The notes beneath the pieces are model-generated. The model saw nothing but the letters and a program-made list of their open reading frames with translations, did no database searches and was not told the DNA's origin. Below are positions 45,170 to 58,434 of a stretch of 64,000 bases of DNA, piece by piece. Numbering within the stretch: position 1 is the stretch's first letter; every line of letters starts with the position of its first letter. This DNA comes from Arabidopsis thaliana (Eukaryota; Streptophyta; Magnoliopsida; Brassicales; Brassicaceae): NCBI RefSeq assembly GCF_000001735.4, contig NC_003071.7, positions 15,103,443 to 15,167,442 of the forward strand. Direction: 5' to 3'. The position numbers were made by a program, and so were the translations under genes.

Positions 45170-47969
45170 CTAGCTCGTCCGGTTCATATCTCCTGTGAAA
45201 CTTATGTCCTGCAAAAAAGAAAAAAAAGATCTTTATATAAAAAAAACATGTGGTTTTAGAATCCCTTGCAAAAGTATAAAGTAGACTTTCCATTTTCTTG
45301 ATTTATGTAGTCAAGATTAAGAGATATATTATGTGTTAGATGTATATTATCTCCCAAAGTAATTTTGTATTCCATTATTGGTGCAACACTTCGTGAAGAA
45401 TAATATGTCCAAAATCCAAATATTTTCGTTGTCAAAGAGTAGATTTTATTGTGTGATCTGTTAGAAAATCCAATAATAGATGTGAGAACAATACATATAA
45501 GTGACTAAGTGTCTATATGTATACGTACACACGTAACATCGACACATCAATTATATGCTTAATTATTCATGTGTAAAGATTAGGTATAGAAGAAAAGTTT
45601 GACGGAATTGTCAAAATTATTGTTCTTGAAGACCAAAAAGCATATGATATAAATATAAATGAGAAACGTGCCTAACAACAACAAACACTGATAATGTAAC
45701 ACTTATAGTATAGTAGTAATAACAATAACTTCAATAATAATGGACCGCACTTTTTCTTTGGGATAAGATTTTTGGATAGGTCACTTGGCGTGTTAAATGA
45801 ACAGTACAACTTCACTCTCTAATGTCCTCCCCAACCCAAGAAAGAAAAGGACCATTTGTTCCTATCCTTAGTTTCTAAATAAAACTATAAAACATATAGA
45901 TAGAATTGGAGATAATTTGCTAACAAAACAGTTTGAAGAATTATTTGGACTTTTGTTTACTATATATACTTTGTTTATCGGATGTGGACAAGATAACGTC
46001 TTGGTAAGTGCATGGTAACTATATATGCAAAAAAGGGTCAAACCAACTCAATTAACTTTCTTTGAATTTGAAAACGCGTGAATGAGAAACGTAAAATGTC
46101 GGTTAAAATGATATTGACATCTACTTAATATCACTAGCTAATACATGTAGACTTTAACAAAACGAAAATTAACTAACGTACCATGTAGTACGGAGGAGGA
46201 TAGTGTTGTTGTTGAGGGTAGAAATGAAACTGGTCGTGATTGGTTGTATATGTGTTAGAACCGTCAGGTGTGGATGGCTCGGACCAGTCCGAATCTAGCT
46301 GGCACTCCATGTTCACTCCGAACAGTCTTAATGTCTTCGAGTTGCCTCTTTGGCTCTCCACCGCTTGAGCCCCTATGTGCCATATACAATTAATCAACAT
46401 AAAAATTATATATCCAGTAACATAGATAGTGAAATCGAGGAATCTATAATGGATAACTACCGAGACTTTTGTCATAATTTTCCAAAATGAACAAGACTTT
46501 AATCGGAAGAGAATTTCCAATTGTGGTACTCAGATGACAAGCTTTACCACAATGGGACGCCACGTTATATTATATGTGAATTACATTGGTACTACAAAAT
46601 GTCCACATCACATAAACCAGTATATATGAAAATAATTAAGTATATACTCTTAAAACTATGTTGGACTTGGGTTAATGTCTTGAATCGAATTTGAGCTGAT
46701 GAATATATTCGGAACATGTGAGGAACTACTGCATGCCGTTTTGGTTACGGTCCAAGATCCCGATTAAAGATAAGGGTGTATATATATTCACACTGATGCT
46801 ATAAGTATAATGAAAAATGGAGAAAGAGTAGGTGTAAGGATACGCAACAAATGTCACGCAGAGCAGATAATACGAATCCGATTCTGTTTCTATGGGCTTC
46901 CATCATTTCTTTATTTTTACTTCTCTACTTACTTTAAAGCGCGTCTAACCTCACGCGCACATTTACAAACTCAAACAAGATAAAGAGTTTTCAATTGGGT
47001 CACGTAACCTCATACATTTCATGAAATAGATTTTCCACTTTTTTTTTGGACTTTTACACTTTTTTAACTTTAAGTAAATATCGAATCACTCGTTTTTTTT
47101 TTTTTTTTGAGAAAGAACATCGCATGACTCGTTAAATTTTATTTCCGTTATTTATCCAGTCTATGCATGTAAAATGAAAACTATACGTTGACAAAAATAG
47201 AAACGACAAAATGAACATCTCTTCCAATTTCTATAACTCTTTTTTTGTTTTGGTTTTAATGCTATTCCATAACTCTTAATAGTGTGTTAATTAGTCAATG
47301 GCTTAGTTAATAATCGAGCTAAATGGTTGGAAAAACTATTGTGTTTCACTACACCTTTAAATGTCAAAGATATTCGACATTTTTTGTTCAAGATTAATCT
47401 GAATTTAGGTTCAAATTTTTTTGGTTATGACACAAAAAAAAGTTTAATTAAATAAAAAGGGTACCTGCATGAGGATAATATTGGAGCGAGGCATTGGATT
47501 GAACATGGCGATAAGAGTCGGAGGAGGAAGAAGAGTCACCGCGTCTTCTCCAGCCAATGAAGAATCTTCCGCCGTCTGAACGGTGTCGATGGAAGAGAAC
47601 GACGTCTCCGGCGTCAAGGTGCTTCTCCTTGACGTATCTGCTCCAGCCTTTGGTCAAGACATAACTCTGGCTACTGTTCCAGTACGAGTATCTGAATCTC
47701 CATGGTTTACCTTCCTCGTCCTCAAAGCAGAGGAGAAGTCCTTTCTCCACGGCGTCTGCGGCGGCGGCCGCTAGTGGGAAGTATCTCTCGGCGTGCTGTT
47801 TTGGGATGACGAGGCGGTTGAGTTTTCCGACGTCACTTGGGGTTAAGGGTTTCTCGAAAAGAGCTTCTTTTTCTTCCACGACGTCGTTTTGGTGTTGTTG
47901 TTGTTGCTGCTGTTGTTGCCACATGAGAGAATGGTAGTGGAAATCGCTTGAGTATTGGTTTATTGACAT
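45170..47969 (-). CDS. NGAL1: NGAL1 / ABS2, B3-domain transcriptional repressor
   Basis: Three exons on the minus strand: 47465-47969, 46182-46372 and 45170-45208, together 244 codons. A poly-Gln run (about 18-25) precedes a RAV/NGATHA-type B3 DNA-binding domain at about 38-150: [20 protein letters not shown], then [30 protein letters not shown] and [15 protein letters not shown] at 184-188 is the known repression motif of RAV/NGA-like B3 factors. There is no AP2 domain. The last exon encodes only [12 protein letters not shown] and lies about 1 kb beyond exon 2. If that intron is retained, the protein instead ends MVR with a stop at 46173, giving a slightly shorter isoform. It matches At2g36080, which affects leaf margin and petal development when overexpressed. 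Confidence 0.93.
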
Positions 47970-49670
47970 TTGAAAGAGAGGGAGAGAGAAAGAGATGGCA
48001 AATAGTGATGAGAGAGAGATAGAGAAAGGGCAAATATTGTTTGAGATACCAATGCTCCTTTGGCTAGGTTACATGTATCTGCCTCTATTTATATCTGTAT
48101 ATATATGTTTCAAAAGAAAGAGAAAATTTATCTATAATACATCAAGTATGTATAAGATATGCCTTTCTAGTAATTTCTGAATATAATTGTAGATATGAAT
48201 TTTGATGTAAAGAGAATAATTAAAAATTGGACTCATTAATTTGGGTTTCAGCAAAGCTAACAATATGAAAACTAATTTAATATCCTTGATATAAATGTAA
48301 AAAGTTTACTTGCAAAACAGAGAAACATATGAAAGGTGGTTGATATCACTATATAAATAATAAAGAGTGTTATCTAGTGGTATTTTAGGGTGTATAGATT
48401 TCACACTTTTGGTACTCTTTCTATGATAATATGTATGGACATATCTATATTTACATGTGAGATGTGTTTTGTCGGGATAAGGCACATGTTATCGCATTAT
48501 CCTTCATTTTCTATAGCTTACTACTAACTTCTCAAGCACGTGCTCTCCATTCACCACCCAACAAATCATCCAATTATCTCAATCTTAATTATGTTAGTTT
48601 TGACATATTGACATTTGTATTACAAATTAACTGACATACATATATAGTTTTTAGTTTCTTACAATAACATTTACTTATTTCTGTTACAGCTTGACTTTGT
48701 GACCCTACAATTTCATCAGGTACGGTAGAACATTATATTTATCAGCCTTAGTGTGAAATTAACACAAAACCATATTTCTACATGAGAAAATATTGTATAA
48801 TTCCAGAAATAGTAAGGTAGCCTATTTTATCTTTGATAAAATTGCAGATATTATTGGATTATATAAAAAACATATATATGAAAAAGAAGAAGAAAAGAAA
48901 GGCAGATACATGGACCAAAGCCTAGAAAAGATCTTTTGTCTCTTAACCAAGAAGATTTCTATGTACAGCCTTTCCTTATTTAGTTTTTTCATCACGTGCA
49001 TGACACATCTCATAAATGGCTACGTATTGTTCATAAAATTTCGAAAATTGTTTGTCTCTGACTATTTTATGTGAAATGATAATTTATTTTTTATAAAAGA
49101 GAACACATATATAGCTTTGTGTTTCCAAAGAAAGTAGTCGTGGGAGGGATAGAGATAAGATCTGTCTTCAATTGTCTGTCTTCTTTCTACAGTCGTGTTT
49201 CAATCCTCTCCTCACATTTTTTCCCTCACTAACAAACATATAATAAAACAAGAATAAATAATTCGAAAAAATGTATTACGTAAACCCAGAACAAACTTTT
49301 CTAATTTGTTACTCCCTTTTTGTTTTTTATGTCTTTCCGACTTCTTTGTCCTCTTTGTTTCATTTTTCTGACAAATTTATCACAATCTGTCATTATGCTA
49401 TCTTGAGAGATTAATTTTCTAAAATCCCATAAAGTTATTTTGTATATATACGTTAGGGAGTATCCAGTGGATACATATAATAGTTATTATATATTATGCA
49501 ATGTAGTTTAACTTCAGTTAAATTTGTAATTTGTATGTAATATTTAAGATTTGTGCGACATGAATTCAAATCCAACTTCACAAAAAGTAACTTAGGTTGG
49601 TGAATGGTGATAATGAAATGCAGCACATAGCTAAAAGTGTAACAATTTATGTATAGCAAAAACGTCATCT

Positions 49671-49726
49671 ACGTTATATCGACAACTTTTTTTTTTTTTT
49701 TTTTGGTGACGTTATATCGACAACTT
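49671..49726. repeat. 18 bp direct repeat around a poly(T) tract
   Basis: ACGTTATATCGACAACTT occurs at 49671-49688 and, without mismatch, at 49709-49726. Between the copies lie about 16 T and GGTG. On the minus strand the inserted bases are CACC plus poly(A). Confidence 0.85.
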
Positions 49727-50002
49727 GTTTAGATCTGAAACGTTTTAATTCGAAAAAGTTTTCGTCCACCAAAAAGTTGTTAGTGTGATATTTTTATATA
49801 TTACTATTAAAAAAAACCCAGGTCAAGTGATAATACCTCATCCTCGACCGCCGCGAAACTTCCTCAATTTCCAAGTAGATTCATTCTATCAGGTAAACCC
49901 TGTTTCTTCAATTCTGCTACTGACATCAATGTTTCTCCACAATTACACTTTACCTTGTGTAAAATCAGTTTGCAAGAGTTAATAAGAGAGTTCTTCTAAC
50001 AA

Positions 50003-50060
50003 TGAAATGAAGGGAGTAGGTGCACACCAAAAAAAAAAAAAAAATTGAAATGAAGGGAGT
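50003..50060. repeat. 15 bp direct repeat around a poly(A) tract
   Basis: TGAAATGAAGGGAGT occurs at 50003-50017 and, without mismatch, at 50046-50060. The insert is AGGTGCACACC followed by about 16 A and a T. Confidence 0.85.
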
Positions 50061-52339
50061 TGAAAATTTCTAATTCAATTTTGGTTATATTCAAAAGTAA
50101 GATTACTAGCGGTTTGAAGTAAGTTGTATACATTTTTCCTTCAAATTTGGATGTGATGATATTATTCATCATAAAAATATTGCAATAACAAAATAGTACT
50201 ACTACAAGAAATGAAATTAAAGAAAACAATAATGAGAACAGCAGAGAAGGAACATGGATCCTTAGCGAATAATCAAAGATATGGAATCATATATATAAAT
50301 AAAAGAGAGACAAACAAATTCCAAGAAATTGTAAAATTTGAGGACAGATCTTTGGATGCATTAAAAAAAAACTTTATGGGTTAATTGTAAGGCAAGTGAG
50401 TGAGACTAATTAGCTTGACCCTGCACAAAAGTCATATATGCTCTACGCTTATAGCTATTTAGCATTGCTGTACTCATTTTGATTCTCTTTTCGCAATTAT
50501 TGTGTTCCCGTTTATGATCCCAATAATACTAAATAAAGTATCTATGATGCTCTTCATATAAAAAAAGGTATATTTACATGATGCATATACACGCGACGTA
50601 TACAACTACAATCTCATGTTAAGCCGTGACGTAAACCTATATTATATTTCTCAAGTATATATATAAAGTTGTTAATTAATTTTGAATCGCGATTCCAGAA
50701 TTCGGGTTCAGTGCAGCCATAAGTAAAGAATGGTTCGGGCGAGTAATGGGAAATGACACTGGTTATGAAGTTGAAGTCTATTAGATTCGATTAGATCAAT
50801 AGTAAATGTAAACTATTTTGAACTAGTCGATCTCAATTTGATTCAACGTTTTTACCTGATCAACTAGGACAATCCATAGCCAAGGTTAATAAAATAAAAA
50901 TACCATTTTTCCTTATCAGTCAACTATATATGGTGTGATGTTCTATAGTTGTTTCTGTCTAAAATAAACCTTATTTTTAAAATCAAATTCCGAAGTTCTA
51001 GTTATTGGAATAATTGTTCTGATACGTTGATAACAATTCTCCAATAATTTCCACCAATCAACTTTATAACGAAAAGTTGAGAAAAATGTATATTCAGTTT
51101 TTCTCAAAGGATTTATATATATACCTGTTTCTAAATCAACACTATTAAAAATAAAATTGATTTGTAAATCTATTGTTACACAATAGCAAGACGACAAGTC
51201 TAATAGAGGGTTGTGTGGCGGTGACACAGCAGTGGGACGAAGTGAACACAGTGTTTTGAGTTATGATACGAATGATAATATAACAATGAGGTAATCGGAG
51301 ATTGGTCATCTTTTTAGTTGGTTTTGGAGGAACATTTTGTCTAATCGAATTGAACAGATTCATTAACATGGATCTGACGTTTTAACGAATATGATTGTAT
51401 ATTTTTAATCTTGTGTCAAAAGTCTATAACGTTGAACCTAATCTTTTGGCTAGGCAAGCTGTGATGCAGTATACTATCAACCAAATTTGATTTCATGGCT
51501 TGTTTGCTTGAGGTTTAAACAATACTTTGTCACGTCGTTTCAAACATGGTAACAGCCAAAAACGTAATTAATAGTGAACTTATGCAGCATTCTAGATTGT
51601 AATACATTTGTAGTTTTTAGTTTTTTTTGTTAATTATATATAGTATAATATTTCGAAAAGCATCAAAATTTAAATTAAAACATATAAAGACAAAGGAAAA
51701 AACATTTTCATAGAAGTATCTAGACTAGGATACCCACGTGCCACTACGTACACCTACGTCTATGTATGTGTGCACTGTGCATGTACATTTGTGTACATAT
51801 AGACGTACGATATTTGTAGACTTGTGATTACGAAATTAATGTAATAATTAAAGATAGACAAAGAATCCAAGTTTGATTTAGTAGGTATCTGACACACCTG
51901 GATTAATACTAAAAAAAACAGATTTTTGAAAAAGATATGAGATCATCTGTGCAAGTTCATTGCACTTAGCAGTAATTGAGCACAAGATTGCTTTCCAATG
52001 CAGAGAATTATGGCAAGAATAATGTATGAGTACTGACACAAATGAGATGGCTTAAACAAATGCTGCAATTAAGTTTGTAATTGACTTGACAGTTTAAAAG
52101 TAATCTGCTCCATATGGACAGATGAATGCTATTATTATATATCTTCTCTTTACGAAATTATATTATAGAATGCAAGTGTATACTATGGACAAGAGACTAT
52201 GGATGTAATGTACTCTCATCATATAAGCACATATATAATTAGCATGAGACTTTCAGACCTAGTTCCGTGATACTATAATATCCAATTGATACATGGACCC
52301 TAACTTGGGCCTGTCTCTAAGCACAATCTTGTGAAAATA

Positions 52340-52440
52340 TCCAGGCATTGGCTGATGATTTAAACCAGGTACAATCTTCTAAAGCTCACGAGTTCGAGTT
52401 TTCACAATCTTGAATAAAACTTTCATAGAAAAGATAGTTT
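52340..52440 (+). mobile_element. Possible SINE relic (tRNA-like Pol III boxes)
   Basis: TGGCTGATGATT at 52349-52360 resembles a tRNA A box, and GAGTTCGAGTTT at 52390-52401 a B box, with spacing suitable for a Pol III promoter. The surrounding text (CTCACGAGTTCGAG) is reminiscent of Arabidopsis SINE heads. No tail or flanking duplication was defined. Confidence 0.3.
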
Positions 52441-55188
52441 ATGTCCGACAACTATATATACCAAAAAGTTAGGTTTTTTTTTTAATGATATCTTCAGTTT
52501 GTATCATGAACTCTAGATGTATATTATATACGCAAACATCAGTGCTTAACTATATAAGATATACAATTTAAAATGTAACTGCATATATGCAGTTGGATTT
52601 TGTCTGTCAAATTAAAGGGGAAAATTAGGTTGAGAGTAGGAACCGGACACACATACTATAATGTCGTCGGCTTATTTTAATATCACACAATTGCAACCAA
52701 TAATATTTCTTAGTTTATTAAGTGTGTATTAGAATATTAATCAAACTCTAAAATTTATTTATAAAAAAAAAAAAATCATTTGCGAGATGAAAATAAAATG
52801 TGTTTGTTGCAATATTTCAAGTATTTTCATTTCGATAAAACAAATATTTTCTGGTTTTAACAGTATTCAAAGTTGTATATATTCTACAAATTAATGTTAT
52901 TGTAAAATCGATTGTAATCTACAACAAACCTGTTACTGCAAAAACAATATCATCATTCATCACAAATTTAAGATAGATTAGTGATAAATAGCAGTAATAA
53001 AGTATAACCAAATTGAGAACAATATTATAGCCATGTGATATCCTCCTATCCTTTTAATTGAATACATATGATTATATTTCAATACTTTAGTTTGTAATTA
53101 ACGAAGAGCCAAGACGACGTTATTTATTAATTATTTTCAATAAATCATCATGCTGATGTAGATCATTATATTTGTTGGCATTTCCTTTTCTCATTCAACT
53201 TTTTCTTTTTGGTTATTACTTAATAGTCAAATTTAAATAACACAAAAGCTGTATAAACCTAATCGACGGTGATATCTTAAGACTTAAAAAGTTAAGATTA
53301 AGGGAACCCTTAATTTAATGTTTTTTTTTTTGTTATAAGTTGTCCATTCCTTGTTGCTTTTAAAAATATATTAAACTGTTAAAAAGGTGATCTCGTTGTC
53401 AATGTAAAAAGTTGGCTAAGTACTAAGCATGTGACGATCTTGGCTAATGCCTGAACCGCTTAATTAAGGTCACATAATTTTATACGATTGAATAATAACA
53501 TATGACGTATGAATCATAATTAAATGAAATCCAAATATTCAAAGTCTTAGTAATAGAATAAAAATCAACCTACATGAACGAATTCAAACGAATTAATACT
53601 ATAAATATCATTGTCTCAATCGTGGACATTTTTGTTCCACTTTATTCCTTAACCCCTTGGGGTGCAAATTCCATAAACCCAAAAACTAAAATTAAAAGTT
53701 AGTAGAAATCACCAATCATTCAAACCTTTTTTTTTTTTTTTTTTGTTCACCGGCCATATACTTACTAATTACTATGTCTCATATTTTGCTAGTAATACTG
53801 TGTCGCCGAACCTTGCTAGTATAATTGAAACTACGGGTGATAAAAACAAGAAAAGAGAGATGGTATGATATCATATTAGCTAAAAACATACAAGAGGTCA
53901 ATATGGGCCATGCCTTTCCCACCTTCTTACGTATCTTTATTTATGACTCCTTTGTTTGTGAATGTCTCGTCGCATATGTGTGTACGTTTTTGATCTTCAT
54001 GATCACTTTATGTTTTTTTTTTTGCATAAGGATTCTGACACTGGTGTGCCTCTATGTGACTGACTTGTAGATCAAATTTCGACTGTGTAGAAAAGGAAGC
54101 ATTCGGTACTTGCATAATCTTTTGCTATTTCTAGTAAATTACGTTAATGTTAAAGCCTTAAAGTCATCATCATAATAGAAACACAAAAACAGAAGACTTT
54201 ATCATAGTACGTTAGATCAGAGCTGCTCTGTGGAAAGTAAATTAGCAGAGAGGTAAGACATACCGAATGTTTGTTGGGCCTTTTTCAATGCAATGATAGC
54301 TAGCTAGGTCAGTGACTCAATGATTAACTGTTTTAATTTTTATATTTTTAATTATAAATTCTTCTATTTCTGATAATTTATTTTCAGAACTAAATCCTAA
54401 TTCTTGTGTGGATATATTTAGACAAAATTAAACAATTATGATTAGTATTTGAAATAAACAATGTCTAGCTAAAATTATCATGTAAGGCCTGCGTGTTTGA
54501 ATAGTAAATAGATGTAGTTAGACAAACAATACCAATTCTCTAATAATGTATAATTGACAAAAGAGTATATTTTGAATGTAATATACATATACAGATATAC
54601 TTTTCTAGTGGGATATTCAAGTATCCGGAAATCGAATGCCTCTGAGGTCATGCTTTTGCTAAATATTCTTCCCGTGGACATTTTCTTACATAAAATCTAT
54701 CATTTGTTTTTATTTTTTTAAAATCTATAATTTCGTTCTAAAATTCATTTATAGTCTCCTCAATCATGAAAGTTTAGTTTCCAAACAATAAATAAAATTT
54801 GACAAAAAATCTATATGATAATAACTCAATCGAAGACTTGAAGTACTTAAAATAAATGATGTCAGTAATATCACATAGATATTTTTAAAAAAAGAGTCGA
54901 AATTTTCTTATTTGTTTATGTCACTAATCTTTTCAACTCCGACATAATTGTCTCTATTATATTAAGAAAATGACGTTAAGAAAGAAAAAAAACAATGTAT
55001 CAACTTGCCCCAGTTTCGGTAGTGGTATTATTGTAATAAAAAGTAAAAAGATGGAATTTTGTCAAACAAAAAGACTTTGACGCTCTTATATAAATACCCT
55101 TCACTGATTAACCAAAATATCATTAACTAAATAATCACTCCCAATTAGTACTAATCATCACTCAGGGCAACGTGAACAGAGTCTAGAG

Positions 55189-56142
55189 ATGGCTAATTCC
55201 TCCTCCTTCTCCCCCTCTACCACCGTAACAGATTTAATCTCCACCGTCCATGACGACATCATAGAGTCTCACATCTTGACACGTCTCGACGGCGCAACCT
55301 TAGCATCCGTCTCTTGCGCCTCCTCACATCTTCATCATCTCGCTTCCAATGAGATCCTCTGGTCCAAAATCTGCCGATCCACGTGGCCTTCTTGCTCCGG
55401 TGGTTCTCGTTCTTTCTTCTCCGACGCTTATTCTATGGTGGAAACCGCCGGTACAGTCTCTGATCTCGACCGTCCGTTTCCGGAATTGATCTCCGCCGTG
55501 GATCTTCACTACAGAGGGAAGTTGATTTTTAGTAGAGTCGTGAAGACGGAGACTACGACGGCGTGGTTTAAGAGTTCGCCGTTGAGGATTGATCTGGTGG
55601 ATACAAAGGATACGGTGGCGACGCCGATTAAGAGAAGACAGAGGACGGAAGACACGTGTCGTGATCTAGAGAAGGATTTGACTTTGAGCTGGATCGTGAT
55701 TGATCCGATCGGGAAACGAGCGGCGAATATTTCGAGTCACCGGCCGGTGTCGGTGCAGAGGAACTGGATAAGCGGAGAAGTGGAGGCGCAATTCGCGACG
55801 GTGGTGGGGGCGGTGGAGTGTGTGATCACGGTGGTCACGTGCGGTGAGGAGGAGATGCACGTGAGGGAAGTGAGTCTCAAGGTAGAGAAGATGGAGGGAA
55901 CGCATTTAAACGGGAGGGACAGTTTGGTTATTTTAAGGAGTGTCATGGAGGGTAAAAGGGTAAATGGAAGTAGGAGGGAAGTAGAATCGAAGAAGAGACA
56001 CGAAGAGTTTATGGAGAAGAAGAGAGAGATGAAGGAGAAGAAGATGAGGGTAGAATCGGTATTTGACATTTTGACTGTAGCTTTTGGTATTTTAGGCTTT
56101 GTGTTGCTTGTTGTGTTTTGTCTTTGGAGAACCTCTATATGA
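55189..56142 (+). CDS. F-box protein with C-terminal membrane segment
   Basis: Intronless, 317 residues, probably At2g36090. The ATG follows TATATAAATA by about 95 bases. An F-box lies at about 15-62 (VHDDIIESHILTRLDGATLA, then SSHLHHLASNEILWSKIC), the SKP1-binding part of SCF ubiquitin ligases. The middle (about 100-250) has a conserved plant F-box pattern (LSWIVIDPIGKRAANISSHR, VGAVECVITVVTCG) with no Kelch or LRR repeats. The C-terminus has a basic/acidic helix (KKREMKEKKMRVES) followed by a hydrophobic segment at about 295-315 (ILTVAFGILGFVLLVVFCLW), so the protein may be tail-anchored. Its substrate is unknown. Confidence 0.9.
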   Translation: MANSSSFSPSTTVTDLISTVHDDIIESHILTRLDGATLASVSCASSHLHHLASNEILWSKICRSTWPSCSGGSRSFFSDAYSMVETAGTVSDLDRPFPELISAVDLHYRGKLIFSRVVKTETTTAWFKSSPLRIDLVDTKDTVATPIKRRQRTEDTCRDLEKDLTLSWIVIDPIGKRAANISSHRPVSVQRNWISGEVEAQFATVVGAVECVITVVTCGEEEMHVREVSLKVEKMEGTHLNGRDSLVILRSVMEGKRVNGSRREVESKKRHEEFMEKKREMKEKKMRVESVFDILTVAFGILGFVLLVVFCLWRTSI

Positions 56143-56301
56143 ATCAGAAGCTTTTAAGTTGAACCAAAAGAAAAGACAAATTTCTTTAAAACATAAAACA
56201 ACTTCAATTACATTTTCACACAATAATACCAATTCTCATGTTACACAAAGCCACAAACATATACAACAAGTACATTACGATCTTGACACTTAAAGATGAA
56301 A

Positions 56302-57227
56302 TCAATGCCTCTTGAGGGCGATGGCTGAGATGATGATAAGAACGATGAAGAAGAGAATCGCGATAGAATCAGCCACAACCGCGGTGCTAACGTTCTGGCA
56401 GAAGTCTCCAAACTGCTGACAGATAGGGAGCCAGTTGGTGCTTTGGTTGCCGTTGTGTGCAAGGTAGGTGATTGATGCTGCCGCTGCTGCTGCTGATGTG
56501 TTGAGCGTCACGACCAGCTTTATATATACAATCATAACATAAAAGAGTGTGAGTTATATCAAATTATGAAAGAAATGAAGAATAGAGTTATAAGGTAAGT
56601 TACAGTATCGCAAATGAGGAGGATCAGCCGGGGCGCGACAGCATGTGGACGGACAATGGATACGATGGAGAATGGAAGTGAAAGGACGAGATAGCTAGCG
56701 ACTACGGCTACGGCTATCACAAAGTACCTTCAAAAAACGAGTATATTATTTCATTAGGTTACTAACCGCACAATGATATAACCGGAACATGACTTGTCTT
56801 ACTAATAACTCGAATTTAAATATTTGATTTCAAGAAAACTATAACAAATTAGAAGTATCTATATGGTTCACTTAAAGATATAAAATATGCATTAAATTTG
56901 TAAACATTATGTCAATAAGTAATTATGAAGATAGGAAGGGACGTACTGAAACGCAGGAAGGTCATCGTAACCGGCTTGGAACTGGAGGAACTGAGTAAAG
57001 AAGGGAAGAGTTTCCTCGGCGGTGTACATGACAGAGGCAGCCCCAATAGTGACTGCTATGGCCGCCAAACGGAGGAGGAAATCGAATATAGCCAAACCTC
57101 TCTTGGCACCACCTCTTGAGGCGACTGCCACAAAGCCCTTCTTCTTCGCGTCCTTTACGACATGGCTTGAACTTTTGGTAACAGTGCTTGGCTCGCCGAC
57201 GTCGATGGTGGTGGACTCTTTCGCCAT
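56302..57227 (-). CDS. CASP1: CASP1, Casparian strip membrane domain protein 1
   Basis: Three exons on the minus strand: 56947-57227, 56604-56727 and 56302-56517, together 206 codons. The first start is the ATG at 57225-57227; an upstream in-frame TTG is not used. It has four membrane helices (about 46-66, 94-117, 125-148, 180-203), conserved Arg53 in the first and Asp134 in the third, as in CASP/MARVEL proteins. The first extracellular loop carries the CASP signature [12 protein letters not shown]. CASPs form a scaffold in the endodermal plasma membrane that recruits peroxidases and ESB1 to lay down lignin in the Casparian strip. Loop 2 carries Cys pairs ([11 protein letters not shown]). TATATAT at 57334-57340 is a likely TATA box. 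It matches At2g36100. Confidence 0.95.
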
Positions 57228-58434
57228 TTTCTCTTGCAATTGGGGTTTAAAAGAAAGAAAAAGTGTGTGCTTTGTGTGTTGTGTATTGGAATGTTTTGTA
57301 GTTGTGGTGGGAAACTAATGGAAGATACAAGTGTATATATAGTGCTTTGTATTAAGCAGTGATTGATTAAGAATAATTAGTAGCTAGTTAATGATGAGCT
57401 CTTTTAAAATGGTTTGATATTGAGTTTAGTTGATTTGTTAGGGGTCCGGGAAGAGGAGTTGTTGCTTCTTACTTTCCCCACTTAATTGGGTTTGAGCTAA
57501 CAATTGAACACAAAAGAAAATGTAAACTAATGAAGTTGGTATCCCTTCGTAGGCAAAAGTGCTTAATAATGTATGATTTATGTTCATATTATTCCATGCC
57601 AATTGTACAGTTGAACATTTTTATAGCATTAATTTGGTAAATAAACAAATTAGATACATAATATTTCACTACTTTTTAGTCATTTTGATACATATTTCTT
57701 TTAACTTGAAAAATCAAGTTGACAATTACCATATACTACGTGACTCTTTCTAAGTGGACCAGATGTTAAATGTAAGCCTAAAAGGATCCGATAGCGCCAG
57801 CCCAAACAAAAAACTTATGTAGTTTTTGCAAATTAGGGCTTTTGATTGCAAAATTTCAACCCATAATCATTTCCCCTTTAAACTTGATTTTCAGAGATAC
57901 AAAATATAAATATTCTCATCAAAGCTATATTCCAGCAAAATATCCCCCTAGATATCTTGATGAAATCTTTTTTTTTTTTTTTGGTTCAAAATTCAAATCT
58001 CCCATTGAAACAAAATCGAGATTTAATAATGGAAATACTGCGGATTTGTTAATATTTCAGTTTAGAAAATTTAACATTATCTAACAAAATATTATTTACA
58101 AATTTATATGGAAATATTGTGGATTTGTAACATTTCATGTTTAGAAAATTTAGTATTACCTCAAAAAAGTGTTATTTACGTTTATATTTTTTCTATTTTA
58201 AAAATTATGCTTAGTCTTTATCTCTATATAGATTGATGTATTGTAGAATAAGGGTCTTATTCCAAGCGCCTCTTGATATTTTGAAGAAACTTGAGTCTTG
58301 ACAATAATTATTTCTAAACATCTTTGTGTTTTTACTCTCATCAATTTATTGATCTATATTATGTTTTCTTGAATATTAGTTAGGATTGATATCTATTTAA
58401 TCTTCTCTCTCATACTCACTTTTATGCAGATTAA
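57228..58434. other. Intergenic between CASP1 and the exonuclease-like gene
   Basis: CASP1 leader and promoter, then AT-rich DNA including a diverged tandem duplication at 58029-58186 (listed separately) and the leader of the gene at 58435. No supportable ORF. Confidence 0.6.
58029..58186. repeat. Diverged tandem duplication, about 79 bp unit
   Basis: Unit 1 begins ATGGAAATACTGCGGATTTG at 58029. Unit 2 begins ATGGAAATATTGTGGATTTG at 58108. The order is preserved through TTTAGAAAATTTA and TTATTTAC, with scattered substitutions and small indels. Confidence 0.75.

Larger units (their letters stand above)
47970..55188. other. Gene desert of about 7.2 kb
   Basis: NGAL1 leader and promoter at the left and the F-box gene promoter at the right (TATATAAATA at 55087-55096). 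Between them is AT-rich DNA with poly(A/T) tracts (49686-49704, 50029-50044, 53727-53744). Two direct-repeat footprints (49671-49726, 50003-50060) and a possible SINE relic near 52349 are listed separately. Short frames such as 48793-49074, 49785-49982 and 53825-54070 have no recognisable domain. Confidence 0.55.

Noticed and set aside
49785-49982. Exon-like stretch with CAG/GTAAAC donor in the 48-55 kb desert
   Set aside because: No continuing exon, no recognisable residues and no ATG in a good context.
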